A DNA stretch of 6,333 nucleotides from JAHEDH01 sp965364515 (GTDB taxonomy: Bacteria > Actinomycetota > Acidimicrobiia > Spongiisociales > ZC4RG35): contig CBDTXZ010000176.1 in assembly GCA_965364515.1 (NCBI GenBank), forward strand, positions 1 through 6,333, read 5' to 3'. Below are positions 1-5,420 of this stretch, in pieces. A program made the translations under genes and the position numbers. The first letter of the stretch is position 1; each line of letters begins with the position of its first letter. Below the pieces are notes generated by a model. The model was not told the origin of the DNA. It did no database searches and was given only the letters and a program-made list of their open reading frames with translations.

Positions 1-360
1 GATCAGATAGCGCCGTGACCTGAGCAGGATCTCGGTCCGTCGTTCGATGCCGATGTCGACGAAGCCCTCGAGCGTGTGCAGCCGATGGAGGTTGCGGAGC
101 AGCGAAGCCGACAGAAACCACAGCGCAGCCACGATGTAGATGACGGCGAGCCCGATCCAGATCGGCGAGAAGACAGCCATGGCCGCCACCCCGAGGCCTA
201 CAAAACCGGGCCAGAGCCTGCGGAGACCGGCGAGATGGTTCATCGCCCACTCCGGGCCGTTGGCGGCGGAGCGGACACTGAGATTGGCACCCCATCCCAC
301 GGCGACGATCGCCACGAGGCCCACCACGATGACGGCGGCGTCGGTGCCGAGGGCGATCAT
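1..360 (-). CDS. Unrecognised integral membrane protein, 5' part (runs off the window)
   Basis: The first 120 codons of a gene that continues past the left edge. The ATG at 360-358 is the only usual start codon available: reading upstream in frame there is a TGA before any other ATG, GTG or TTG. No clear Shine-Dalgarno precedes it. The peptide begins MIALGTDAAVIVVGL and has hydrophobic stretches at about residues 7-23, 51-65 and 67-88, so it is probably membrane-embedded with two or three spans. A basic, amphipathic segment follows from about residue 89, containing IERRTEILLRSRR. I do not recognise the family and assign no function. It starts 30 bp after the htpX stop on the same strand, so co-transcription and perhaps translational coupling with htpX are likely. 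The coding call rests on the open frame, the membrane-type composition and the spacing; the 3' end is not visible. Confidence 0.65.
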   Translation of the reverse strand, partial: MIALGTDAAVIVVGLVAIVAVGWGANLSVRSAANGPEWAMNHLAGLRRLWPGFVGLGVAAMAVFSPIWIGLAVIYIVAALWFLSASLLRNLHRLHTLEGFVDIGIERRTEILLRSRRYLI

Positions 361-390
361 CGTGGTGTCGTCGACAGCGGGGGGTCAGCC

Positions 391-1230
391 TCAGACCCGA
401 TAGGCCATCTCCTCGAGCTCCCGCACGCGATCCTCGGTCGGCGGGTGCGTCGAGAACAGCTTGCCGAAGGTGGCTCTGCCCCCGAGCGCCTTGAGCGGGT
501 TGTCGATGTAGAGCGGGGCGACTGCACTGTTCACCTTCATGGGAACCCTCGACGTTCCGGCCGAGATCTTCTTCAGAGCCGAGGCGAGATGGAGCGGCTG
601 GCCGGTCATCTGGGCACCGGACCGGTCGGCCTGGAACTCCCGGGTCCGAGAGATGGCGAAACGGATGAGCATCGCGGCGATCGGGGCCACGATCAGCGAG
701 ATGAGTGCGCCGATGGCGCCGAGCGGATTCTCACGATCGCGCCCGCCGCCGAAGAGGAAGATCCGGGACATGATCGTGAGCGCAGCCGCGAGCATCGCAG
801 CAATGGAGCTGATGAGGATGTCCCGGTTGGCGACATGGGAGAGCTCGTGGGCGAGCACCCCCTCGAGCTCCTGTTCGTCCAGCATCCCCATGATTCCCGA
901 CGTGACCGCGACTGCGGCGTGCTTGGGGTTCCGACCGGTCGCAAACGCGTTCGGTTGTGGAGACTCGATGAGGTAGATACGTGGCATCGGCATGTTCGCC
1001 TGCTGGGTGAGCCGGCGCATGATGTTGTACACCTGCGGGAGCTCGGCCTCGGTGACCGGCTTGGCTCTCGAGGCGGCGATCGCCAGCTTGTCGGAGAAGA
1101 AATACATCCCGAGGTTGAAGATCGCAGCGAAGAAGAGCACCCCACCGAGGCTGATCCCGAGCGCCTGACCGCCCACGATGAGCAGCATCGTCATGAAGGC
1201 GAGCATTGCGGCGGTTTTGATGTTGTTCAT
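391..1230 (-). CDS. htpX: HtpX-type membrane zinc metalloprotease (peptidase family M48)
   Basis: A 279-residue protein, close to the usual HtpX length. HtpX proteases sit in the cytoplasmic membrane and degrade misfolded or damaged membrane proteins in envelope stress quality control. Two N-terminal hydrophobic segments (about 5-20 and 29-45) precede the catalytic domain. The zinc motif HELSH is at residues 128-132 (H128, E129, H132), and the third ligand is expected to be E198 in the segment SRTREFQAD, a typical M48 signature. Hydrophobic stretches at about 136-160 and 172-193 flank the active site, as in the family. The conserved segments NAFATGRNP and LFSTHPPTEDRV are also present. The frame is open upstream to 1392, but that extension (54 residues) is not HtpX-like and overlaps the preceding gene, so I start at MNNIK (ATG 1230-1228). 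The membrane protein gene follows 30 bp downstream. Family assignment is firm; substrates are not inferable. Confidence 0.95.
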   Translation of the reverse strand: MNNIKTAAMLAFMTMLLIVGGQALGISLGGVLFFAAIFNLGMYFFSDKLAIAASRAKPVTEAELPQVYNIMRRLTQQANMPMPRIYLIESPQPNAFATGRNPKHAAVAVTSGIMGMLDEQELEGVLAHELSHVANRDILISSIAAMLAAALTIMSRIFLFGGGRDRENPLGAIGALISLIVAPIAAMLIRFAISRTREFQADRSGAQMTGQPLHLASALKKISAGTSRVPMKVNSAVAPLYIDNPLKALGGRATFGKLFSTHPPTEDRVRELEEMAYRV

Positions 1231-1237
1231 GTCCTGA

Positions 1238-1243
1238 ATCGTA
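1238..1243 (-). promoter_or_regulatory. Candidate -10 box of a leaderless htpX promoter
   Basis: On the minus strand TACGAT (TAnnnT type) lies 7 nt upstream of the htpX ATG. This is the spacing seen for leaderless transcripts in actinobacteria, where transcription begins at or next to the start codon. The only SD-like bases are AGGA, ending two bases before ATG, which is too close for normal use. No convincing -35 hexamer is seen at 16-18 bp. Inference from position and motif only. Confidence 0.35.
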
Positions 1244-1341
1244 CCCCACGGCCGCTGATACCAGACCCGACCGAAGCGCACCTCGGGCTGCACGAGGGCC
1301 GGTTCTGCCGACCTCGGTGTGGTTGCCCGGGTCCCCACCAA

Positions 1342-1360
1342 ACCTGACGGTGGGTCAGGT
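1342..1360 (-). terminator. Small hairpin over the lipoprotein stop codon, possible weak terminator
   Basis: A 7-bp perfect inverted repeat (ACCTGAC / GTCAGGT) with a 5-nt loop includes the TGA at 1357-1355 of the lipoprotein gene. On the minus strand it is followed by TTTGGTGGGG, with no real U-tract. The loop bases CCACC can also pair with the GGTGG just downstream, so alternative folds exist. It may end or attenuate the lipoprotein transcript before htpX, but the stem is short. Confidence 0.35.
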
Positions 1361-1981
1361 GTCGTCTCGGGGCGAGGGTATGAGACCGCCACTCTCGCAC
1401 AGCTTCAGGCCGCCCCTCTCACTGAGGCGATAGTCGAGGACCTCTTCGCCAACCGAGATCTCGACCCAGTAACCGGGGACGAGCGCCTGTGTGTACTGCA
1501 TGCCCGGATCGGGGCAACCGAGCGAGCCGTCCGGCCACGTGACCGCCTCGGCCCGCAGCACAGTCATCGCCGATGCCGCAACTCCGGTGTGATCCTGGGC
1601 GTGGGCGAAGACCTGATCCATCAGCTGAGTTGGAACTTGACCGGTCACGGCGTCGTCTCCACCACCTTCGGATTCGATGTCATCTTCGCCTCCTTCTGGT
1701 GCGGCTGTCGACGAGGTTGTCGCGCCACCGGCCCCGGACGGCGCACGGGTGGTCGCCGGCGCCAGAGCTTGCGAGGTCGACGTGGTCGAAGTGCCTGCAG
1801 TGGTGGTTGTGGCCGAGGTCGCAGCACCGTCGGTGACCTGCGTCACGGCGGATGTCTGCATTGCTGGCGATGCTGTTTCGGACGTGGTCGTGGGCTCCGC
1901 ATCGGCCCCATCGAGCGTCGAAGTACCACAGGCTGCCGTGGCGAGGACCAGCACGCATCCAATTGCGATGGTCTTTTGCAT
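1355..1981 (-). CDS. Secreted lipoprotein with a WPDGSLGCP domain of unknown function
   Basis: A 208-residue protein in three parts. Residues 1-18 form a lipoprotein signal peptide: MQKT, a hydrophobic core, then ATAAC with the lipidated cysteine expected at C18; this fits the general lipobox although position -3 is Thr rather than Leu. Residues about 19-110 are a low-complexity Thr/Ser/Ala-rich spacer that becomes Gly/Asp/Glu-rich, typical of a linker holding a domain away from the membrane. Residues about 111-208 form a compact domain with AVTWPDGSLGCPDPG, then MQYTQALVPGYWVEI and a late LKLCE. C156 and C195 could form a disulfide. I recall similar W-DGSLGCP-PG-Y-Q-L-GY domains in actinobacterial and other bacterial hypothetical proteins, with no known function. 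The ATG at 1981 is chosen over upstream in-frame ATGs (2014, 2044) because it directly starts the signal peptide, has GGGGGA 8 nt upstream, and avoids reading through the 2016-2048 hairpin. Lipoprotein call good; role unknown. Confidence 0.85.
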   Translation of the reverse strand: MQKTIAIGCVLVLATAACGTSTLDGADAEPTTTSETASPAMQTSAVTQVTDGAATSATTTTAGTSTTSTSQALAPATTRAPSGAGGATTSSTAAPEGGEDDIESEGGGDDAVTGQVPTQLMDQVFAHAQDHTGVAASAMTVLRAEAVTWPDGSLGCPDPGMQYTQALVPGYWVEISVGEEVLDYRLSERGGLKLCESGGLIPSPRDDT

Positions 1982-2015
1982 TTCTCTTTTCCCCCGTGAG
2001 CTCTCTCCACTCATG

Positions 2016-2048
2016 ACGAGTGGGGCACCGATCCGGTGCCCCACTCGT
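2016..2048 (-). terminator. Strong hairpin, probable terminator of the protease gene
   Basis: Perfect 15-bp inverted repeat: arm 2016-2030 (ACGAGTGGGGCACCG on the plus strand), 3-nt loop ATC at 2031-2033, and complementary arm 2034-2048. It lies 30 bp past the protease stop (2081-2079) and 34 bp before the lipoprotein ATG. There is no U-tract on either side, so it would be an I-shaped terminator of the kind common in high-GC actinobacteria. A shorter stem (CCACTC 2007-2012 with GAGTGG 2018-2023) competes for part of it. Confidence 0.75.
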
Positions 2049-2078
2049 TCAGTCGTATCTGCTGTGTTCCTGTTACGG

Positions 2079-4439
2079 CTAGTCGGTCTGAACGTTCACC
2101 AGTGTCAGTCCGAAGACGCCCCAGGTGTCGCTGTACGAGACCGCACCGAGATACTTGTGCCCCGAAGCCAGCTGTCCCGTCGTCGAGTCCGGCCAGCTCA
2201 GCTCGATCGGCTCGGTCGCTCCCAAGGTCGCAGACGCTGGCGCCGAATCGATCACGAGCGATCCGTCGTCATCCGTTGGATCGGCGAGTACCGACCAGTC
2301 GAACAACGTGTAGTTGGCGTCAGGTCCGTCCGTCTGCCAACCGTGAACGGCAACTAGATACGAGCCTGCATCTGGGAACGCCAGATCGACCTGCTCGGCA
2401 GAGGTGGCCGAGCCGCTTCCCCCTACGAACGGATAATCCGCGGAAGCCGGCCCGAACACATACAGGTCCAGATCGTCCTCTCCATCCGTGTAGGCATCGA
2501 ACAGCGAGACCCGCGTGAATGCGGCTCCTTCCGGAATGGTGATCACCTCGAAGGTGACACCGACTCCGGAGGCGAGTGCGACGTTGATGTCGTTCGCAGG
2601 GTCATCGTCCACATTGCCAAGCGTGGTGTTTGCCGGCTCAAACCCATGGGCAGCGACGGAGAACGGTCCTTCGTATCCAAAAGTGATGTCGTAAGACACG
2701 GAACCTTGTGGAGACGTCGAGGTCACTTCGCTTGGGGCCGCGAGCTGGACAGGCCGGACTGCCAACTGGCTGGTGACCTGATGGGTTTCGTGGCTCCACT
2801 TCAGGCTTCCGAAGGCGTACTCGCCGATCGTTGCCGAGCTCGTCGTCGTGAATGTGACCGAGTACGTGGCCGTCTCGCCGGCCGGCACGAACAGAGTCTC
2901 TGGCGACACGACGACGTCGACGCCTGGCGGAGGCTCGACACTCACCGTGTACGTCGCCTCCGGACCAACGTTCGTGACGGTTCGGTTCACCGTTTCGAAG
3001 CCGGCGAGCTCGCCAACCGCGATGTTCGGCTGATTGAGTTGGCTCGCGTCGGAGTCGTACCCCAGTGAAGACAACACGTTGCAGAGGCTCTCGCTCACGA
3101 CGCCCGAGCTACCGCACAGGAAGGCTAGGTAGTCGAGGAACCCTGCCTCGTATACGAGCCCGGGATCGAGCGCCGAACCTGGCTGTACCAATCCAGACCC
3201 GGTGTCGAACGGGGTCGGAGGCGAGACGCCGTCGTCCGCAAACGTCTTACCGGCATTCGCCGTTGTCATCAGCGCCGATTTGATGGCGGCCGGGCTCCAA
3301 TCCGGATGCGCCTCCGAGATCAGAGCCCCGATTCCGGCGATGTGCGGCGAGGCCATCGACGTGCCACTCAGATACTCCGCGACGCCCCCTGGCGTCGGGC
3401 CGAATGCCGTCGTCGTCGGGAAACCGGCGAGAACAGACACGCCTGGAGCCGCGATGTCGGGCTTGATGATGTCCGAGGAGGCACCGATGCCGCGTGACGA
3501 GAATCCTGCGACCGCGCCCACTCCTCCGAGTTGGCCGGCGATGTCGACGGTTGCGCCCACATCGGCCGAATCGATGTATGCCTCAATGGCCACACCGGCC
3601 GGCGCCTCGACGTGGATCGACGGCACGGAGTGATTGTCGGCGTTGGTTCCGCTGTCTCCCCCCACGACGTTGGCCAGAATCATCCCGACCCCACCTTGTT
3701 CGAACACGGCCTGTGACTTGGCGACGCGAGCGATTTCGCCTCGCCAGCACAGCACGGCCTTGCCCTCGATCGATGGATCGAACGTGACATCGGGCTCACA
3801 GAGTTCGTTGCCGTGGTCGCGTGCATCGACCAGCGGCAGATCGCCAGTGCCAGAAGAGTCGGCGAGGGAAGCCCCGGAGTACGAGGCGTCGTTGCCGAGA
3901 ACCGCTTCCCCGAGCCAGCTGCGATGGTTCACCGCCCCGACCGAAGTGAGCCAGGGCGCCGAAGACGGAGAACCCGTGGTGTCCCGATCTGGTCCCGAGT
4001 TCCCGTTCGATGTCGCTACGAACACACCGGCGTCGGCTGCGAAGAGGAAAGCGATGTCGTCAGGGCCGGTGAAGGACTGCGCAGAGCTCCCGATCGAGTA
4101 GTTGATCACGTCAACGCCGTCGGCAACGGCCTGATCGATGGCAGCGACGAGGTCGCCGACAGAGCATCCGCCCGATAGCGTGTTCCAGCATGCCTTGTAC
4201 ACGGCGATTCGTGCTCTTGGCGCCATGCCGGTGATGGAGATCGGGTCACCCTCGTCGTTCAACAGGTGAGTGTCCACGCCGGCGTTGCCGGCAGCGGTTG
4301 TTGCCGTGTGTGTCCCGTGGCCGTCCCAGTCCCGCGCAGACAGATATTCGCCTGGGAGCAGCGTTCGCTGCCAGCCGAAAGACCGTGCGAAGTATCGAGC
4401 GCCGATGAGCTTGTTGTTGCAATCGTCTTGTGGTTTCCC
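2079..4439 (-). CDS. Subtilisin-like serine protease, 3' part (His/Asn/Ser catalytic residues, PA, Fn3-like and C-terminal domains)
   Basis: The second part of a split S8 protease. Numbered on the repaired 998-residue protein it holds CNNKLIGARYF (219-229, typical just before the His motif), the catalytic His in WDGHGTHTA (H253), the oxyanion Asn in SNGNSGP (N359) and the nucleophile Ser in LSGTSMASPHIAG (S573). A protease-associated (PA) type insert lies at about 411-516, between the Asn and Ser motifs. After the catalytic domain come an Fn3-like domain (about 681-781, with TVTNVG and YTVSVEPP), a PPC-like beta domain (about 816-931, with DDLDLYVFGP and GSYLVAVHG), and a tail containing KYLGAVSYSD. 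No LPXTG or C-terminal anchor is seen, so the enzyme is probably released. This frame has no start with a ribosome site: the first usable codon is a GTG at 4277 inside the His region, with no Shine-Dalgarno. It is therefore a continuation of the upstream part, not a separate gene. Confidence 0.9.
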   Translation of the reverse strand, partial: GKPQDDCNNKLIGARYFARSFGWQRTLLPGEYLSARDWDGHGTHTATTAAGNAGVDTHLLNDEGDPISITGMAPRARIAVYKACWNTLSGGCSVGDLVAAIDQAVADGVDVINYSIGSSAQSFTGPDDIAFLFAADAGVFVATSNGNSGPDRDTTGSPSSAPWLTSVGAVNHRSWLGEAVLGNDASYSGASLADSSGTGDLPLVDARDHGNELCEPDVTFDPSIEGKAVLCWRGEIARVAKSQAVFEQGGVGMILANVVGGDSGTNADNHSVPSIHVEAPAGVAIEAYIDSADVGATVDIAGQLGGVGAVAGFSSRGIGASSDIIKPDIAAPGVSVLAGFPTTTAFGPTPGGVAEYLSGTSMASPHIAGIGALISEAHPDWSPAAIKSALMTTANAGKTFADDGVSPPTPFDTGSGLVQPGSALDPGLVYEAGFLDYLAFLCGSSGVVSESLCNVLSSLGYDSDASQLNQPNIAVGELAGFETVNRTVTNVGPEATYTVSVEPPPGVDVVVSPETLFVPAGETATYSVTFTTTSSATIGEYAFGSLKWSHETHQVTSQLAVRPVQLAAPSEVTSTSPQGSVSYDITFGYEGPFSVAAHGFEPANTTLGNVDDDPANDINVALASGVGVTFEVITIPEGAAFTRVSLFDAYTDGEDDLDLYVFGPASADYPFVGGSGSATSAEQVDLAFPDAGSYLVAVHGWQTDGPDANYTLFDWSVLADPTDDDGSLVIDSAPASATLGATEPIELSWPDSTTGQLASGHKYLGAVSYSDTWGVFGLTLVNVQTD

Positions 4440-5074
4440 TTGCCGGGCTTGCTGTTGAGGTCTCCCTGATCGGAGACCGACGGGTGCTCAGGCCAAATGC
4501 CTGTATCGATGACACCCACGATCACGTCTTCCCCGAGAAGACCATTTGCGCCCTCAGTCCAGATACTGTCCATCTCCAGGAGAGCCGGACTCACGTCGGT
4601 GGTCGGGTGCCTGAGTTCGTCCTCCCAGACGGCGAGAACGCCCGGATCTTTCCGCAGCGCGGCTGCATCCGAGCCGGTCATCGCTGCCGAGAACCCGTTG
4701 AACGAGGTGGTGTAGTCGTAGACCTTATTCTCGAGACCAACCCCGACGGCTCTCAAAGCATCGTCGTGCTTGCCCACGAGGTAGTTCTCGTAGCGCTTCA
4801 CGGCGGCAGAGTTGGGGTTCAGCTTCCCCCGCTCTGGCTTGGTGGCGGGCAAGCCGCGCACGTCGCCGTCATATGCACTCACAGGGTCGTCAGCCATCAA
4901 TACGATGTACACCTTCTCTTCCTTGAGATCGGCGATCGCATCCCCAACGTCTGACGGAACAACGAGCTCGGTCTCGCCCGATGCCGGGGTGATCCCGGCC
5001 ACAGAGGCGACAGCCACGACTAGAGCAAACAGTGCGGTACGCACACGCGATGCGCGTCGAACAGCGACACTCAT
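4259..5074 (-). CDS. Subtilisin-like serine protease, 5' part (signal peptide, I9 propeptide, catalytic Asp), frameshifted
   Basis: The first part of the same S8 preproprotease. The start is the ATG at 5074-5072, preceded by a perfect AGGAGG (5085-5080) 5 nt away; an in-frame ATG at 5107 lacks this and would spoil the signal peptide. Residues 1-33 are a Sec signal peptide: MSVAVRRASRVR, then a hydrophobic core, with likely cleavage after TPASG. Residues about 54-151 form an inhibitor-I9-type propeptide (KVYIVLMADD, then YTTSFNGFSAAMTG and VLAVWED), an intramolecular chaperone removed on maturation. The catalytic Asp is in VIDTGIWPEHPS (D190). After about residue 213 the reading frame leaves the family pattern: the remaining residues to the TGA at 4259 read out of frame with CNNKLIGARYF and DGHGTH, which are encoded by the neighbouring frame of the same DNA. 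As it stands this product would lack catalytic His and Ser and be inactive. Confidence 0.9.
   Translation of the reverse strand: MSVAVRRASRVRTALFALVVAVASVAGITPASGETELVVPSDVGDAIADLKEEKVYIVLMADDPVSAYDGDVRGLPATKPERGKLNPNSAAVKRYENYLVGKHDDALRAVGVGLENKVYDYTTSFNGFSAAMTGSDAAALRKDPGVLAVWEDELRHPTTDVSPALLEMDSIWTEGANGLLGEDVIVGVIDTGIWPEHPSVSDQGDLNSKPGKGNHKTIATTSSSALDTSHGLSAGSERCSQANICLRGTGTATGHTRQQPLPATPAWTLTC
4420..4471 (-). other. Frameshift zone joining the two parts of the protease gene
   Basis: Upstream of this zone the protein-like frame reads DTGIWPEHPSVSDQGDLN; downstream the matching frame reads CNNKLIGARYF. The two frames differ as expected for one missing base (or two extra). The best candidate is the GGG run at 4439-4437 (minus strand AAGGGAAACC): adding one G gives KPGKGKPQDDCNNKLIGARYF, which bridges the two parts without a stop and makes the total length exactly 999 codons. 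The CCC run at 4448-4446 is an alternative. Whether it is a sequencing error or a real mutation cannot be told here. Confidence 0.85.
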
Positions 5075-5079
5075 GAATT

Positions 5080-5085
5080 CCTCCT
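5080..5085 (-). promoter_or_regulatory. Perfect Shine-Dalgarno of the protease gene
   Basis: AGGAGG on the minus strand, 5 nt before the ATG at 5074. It decides the start codon: the next upstream in-frame ATG (5107) has no such site. It also shows that the protease gene is set up for efficient translation. Confidence 0.85.
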
Positions 5086-5128
5086 GATACCCACTCTCTC
5101 TCGCCACCCAGGGCCGAGTGACAGTCCG

Positions 5129-5134
5129 ACCCTA
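5129..5134 (-). promoter_or_regulatory. Candidate -10 box of the protease promoter
   Basis: TAGGGT (TAnnnT type) on the minus strand, about 55 bp upstream of the protease ATG. GTTGGC at 5155-5150, 15 bp upstream, is the nearest -35-like hexamer, a poor match with short spacing. The hairpin 5147-5161 overlaps the -35 position. Weak call made from position and motif alone. Confidence 0.25.
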
Positions 5135-5186
5135 GCGCCGCAGTACCGGGCCAACGGCCCGAATCTTGGGGGTCTGTTGTGAGGCA

Positions 5187-5207
5187 GCGAAATTGGCTGG
5201 ATTTCGC
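5187..5207. repeat. Inverted repeat GCGAAAT-N7-ATTTCGC
   Basis: A perfect 7-bp dyad with a 7-nt spacer, AT-rich within a GC-rich spacer, about 113 bp upstream of the protease ATG. The spacing of the two half-sites (14 bp centre to centre) could suit a dimeric regulator, or the sequence could fold as a weak hairpin in RNA. It is a single copy in the window, so the operator idea is only a suggestion. Confidence 0.4.
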
Positions 5208-5324
5208 CTACCCGAGCGACCGCGTGATGACCAGCTACGAGTCGGAGACCACCAGGAACCTCAGGTCCCCACGCCAAAACGGCTGTCGAAGCCACCGAAC
5301 GTTCCGATACGTTCCTTGCTGTCG

Positions 5325-5346
5325 GAAGACGCACGTGGGCGTCTTC
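5325..5346 (-). terminator. Hairpin downstream of the MidA-like gene, possible terminator
   Basis: An 8-bp perfect stem (GAAGACGC / GCGTCTTC) with a 6-nt loop, 74 bp past the MidA-like stop codon. No U-tract follows on the minus strand. The position suits a terminator for that transcript; the modest stem keeps confidence low. Confidence 0.4.
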
Positions 5347-5420
5347 ATCACTCTCTGTCGCCACGATCTGATGACGCTCGCTTCACGCTCGGTCCGTTCG
5401 TTGCCAAGTCGGTGTGTCGC

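Larger units (their letters stand above)
5075..5420. other. Noncoding spacer between the protease and MidA-like genes
   Basis: No convincing gene in about 346 bp. Open frames crossing it on either strand lack ribosome sites and family-like sequence. It holds the protease Shine-Dalgarno, a possible -10 box, three short inverted repeats (5147-5161, 5187-5207, 5325-5346) and a direct repeat GGAACGT with a 10-bp period (minus strand, about 5298-5314). It probably contains both the 3' end of the upstream transcript and the promoter of the protease. Confidence 0.6.

Noticed and set aside
76..1347. Long plus-strand open frame of 423 codons opposite htpX
   Set aside because: It is the antisense shadow of htpX in GC-rich DNA: its product is rich in Arg, Gly, Glu, Asp and His with no recognisable domain, and the minus strand has clear protein motifs.
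1231..1392. N-terminal extension of HtpX to the ATG at 1392
   Set aside because: The extra 54 residues are Pro/Arg-rich, unlike any HtpX N-terminus, and would overlap the end of the lipoprotein gene; MNNIK at 1230 gives the normal family start.
1765..1930. Thr/Ser/Ala-rich coding stretch of the lipoprotein as a DNA repeat array
   Set aside because: The codons for the repeated residues vary and no fixed period is visible; it is a low-complexity protein linker rather than a tandem repeat or CRISPR.
1982..2044. Upstream starts (2044, 2014) for the lipoprotein
   Set aside because: They would place coding sequence in or directly against the 15-bp hairpin and add a hydrophilic segment before the signal peptide; neither has a Shine-Dalgarno.
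4420..4471. Programmed ribosomal frameshifting in the protease gene
   Set aside because: No typical slippery heptamer followed by a stable structure was seen, and regulated frameshifting is not known to me for S8 proteases; a one-base homopolymer error or mutation is simpler.
5071..5364. 97-codon minus-strand open frame in the spacer
   Set aside because: It starts at a GTG without a ribosome site, overlaps the protease Shine-Dalgarno and start, and has no recognisable protein features.
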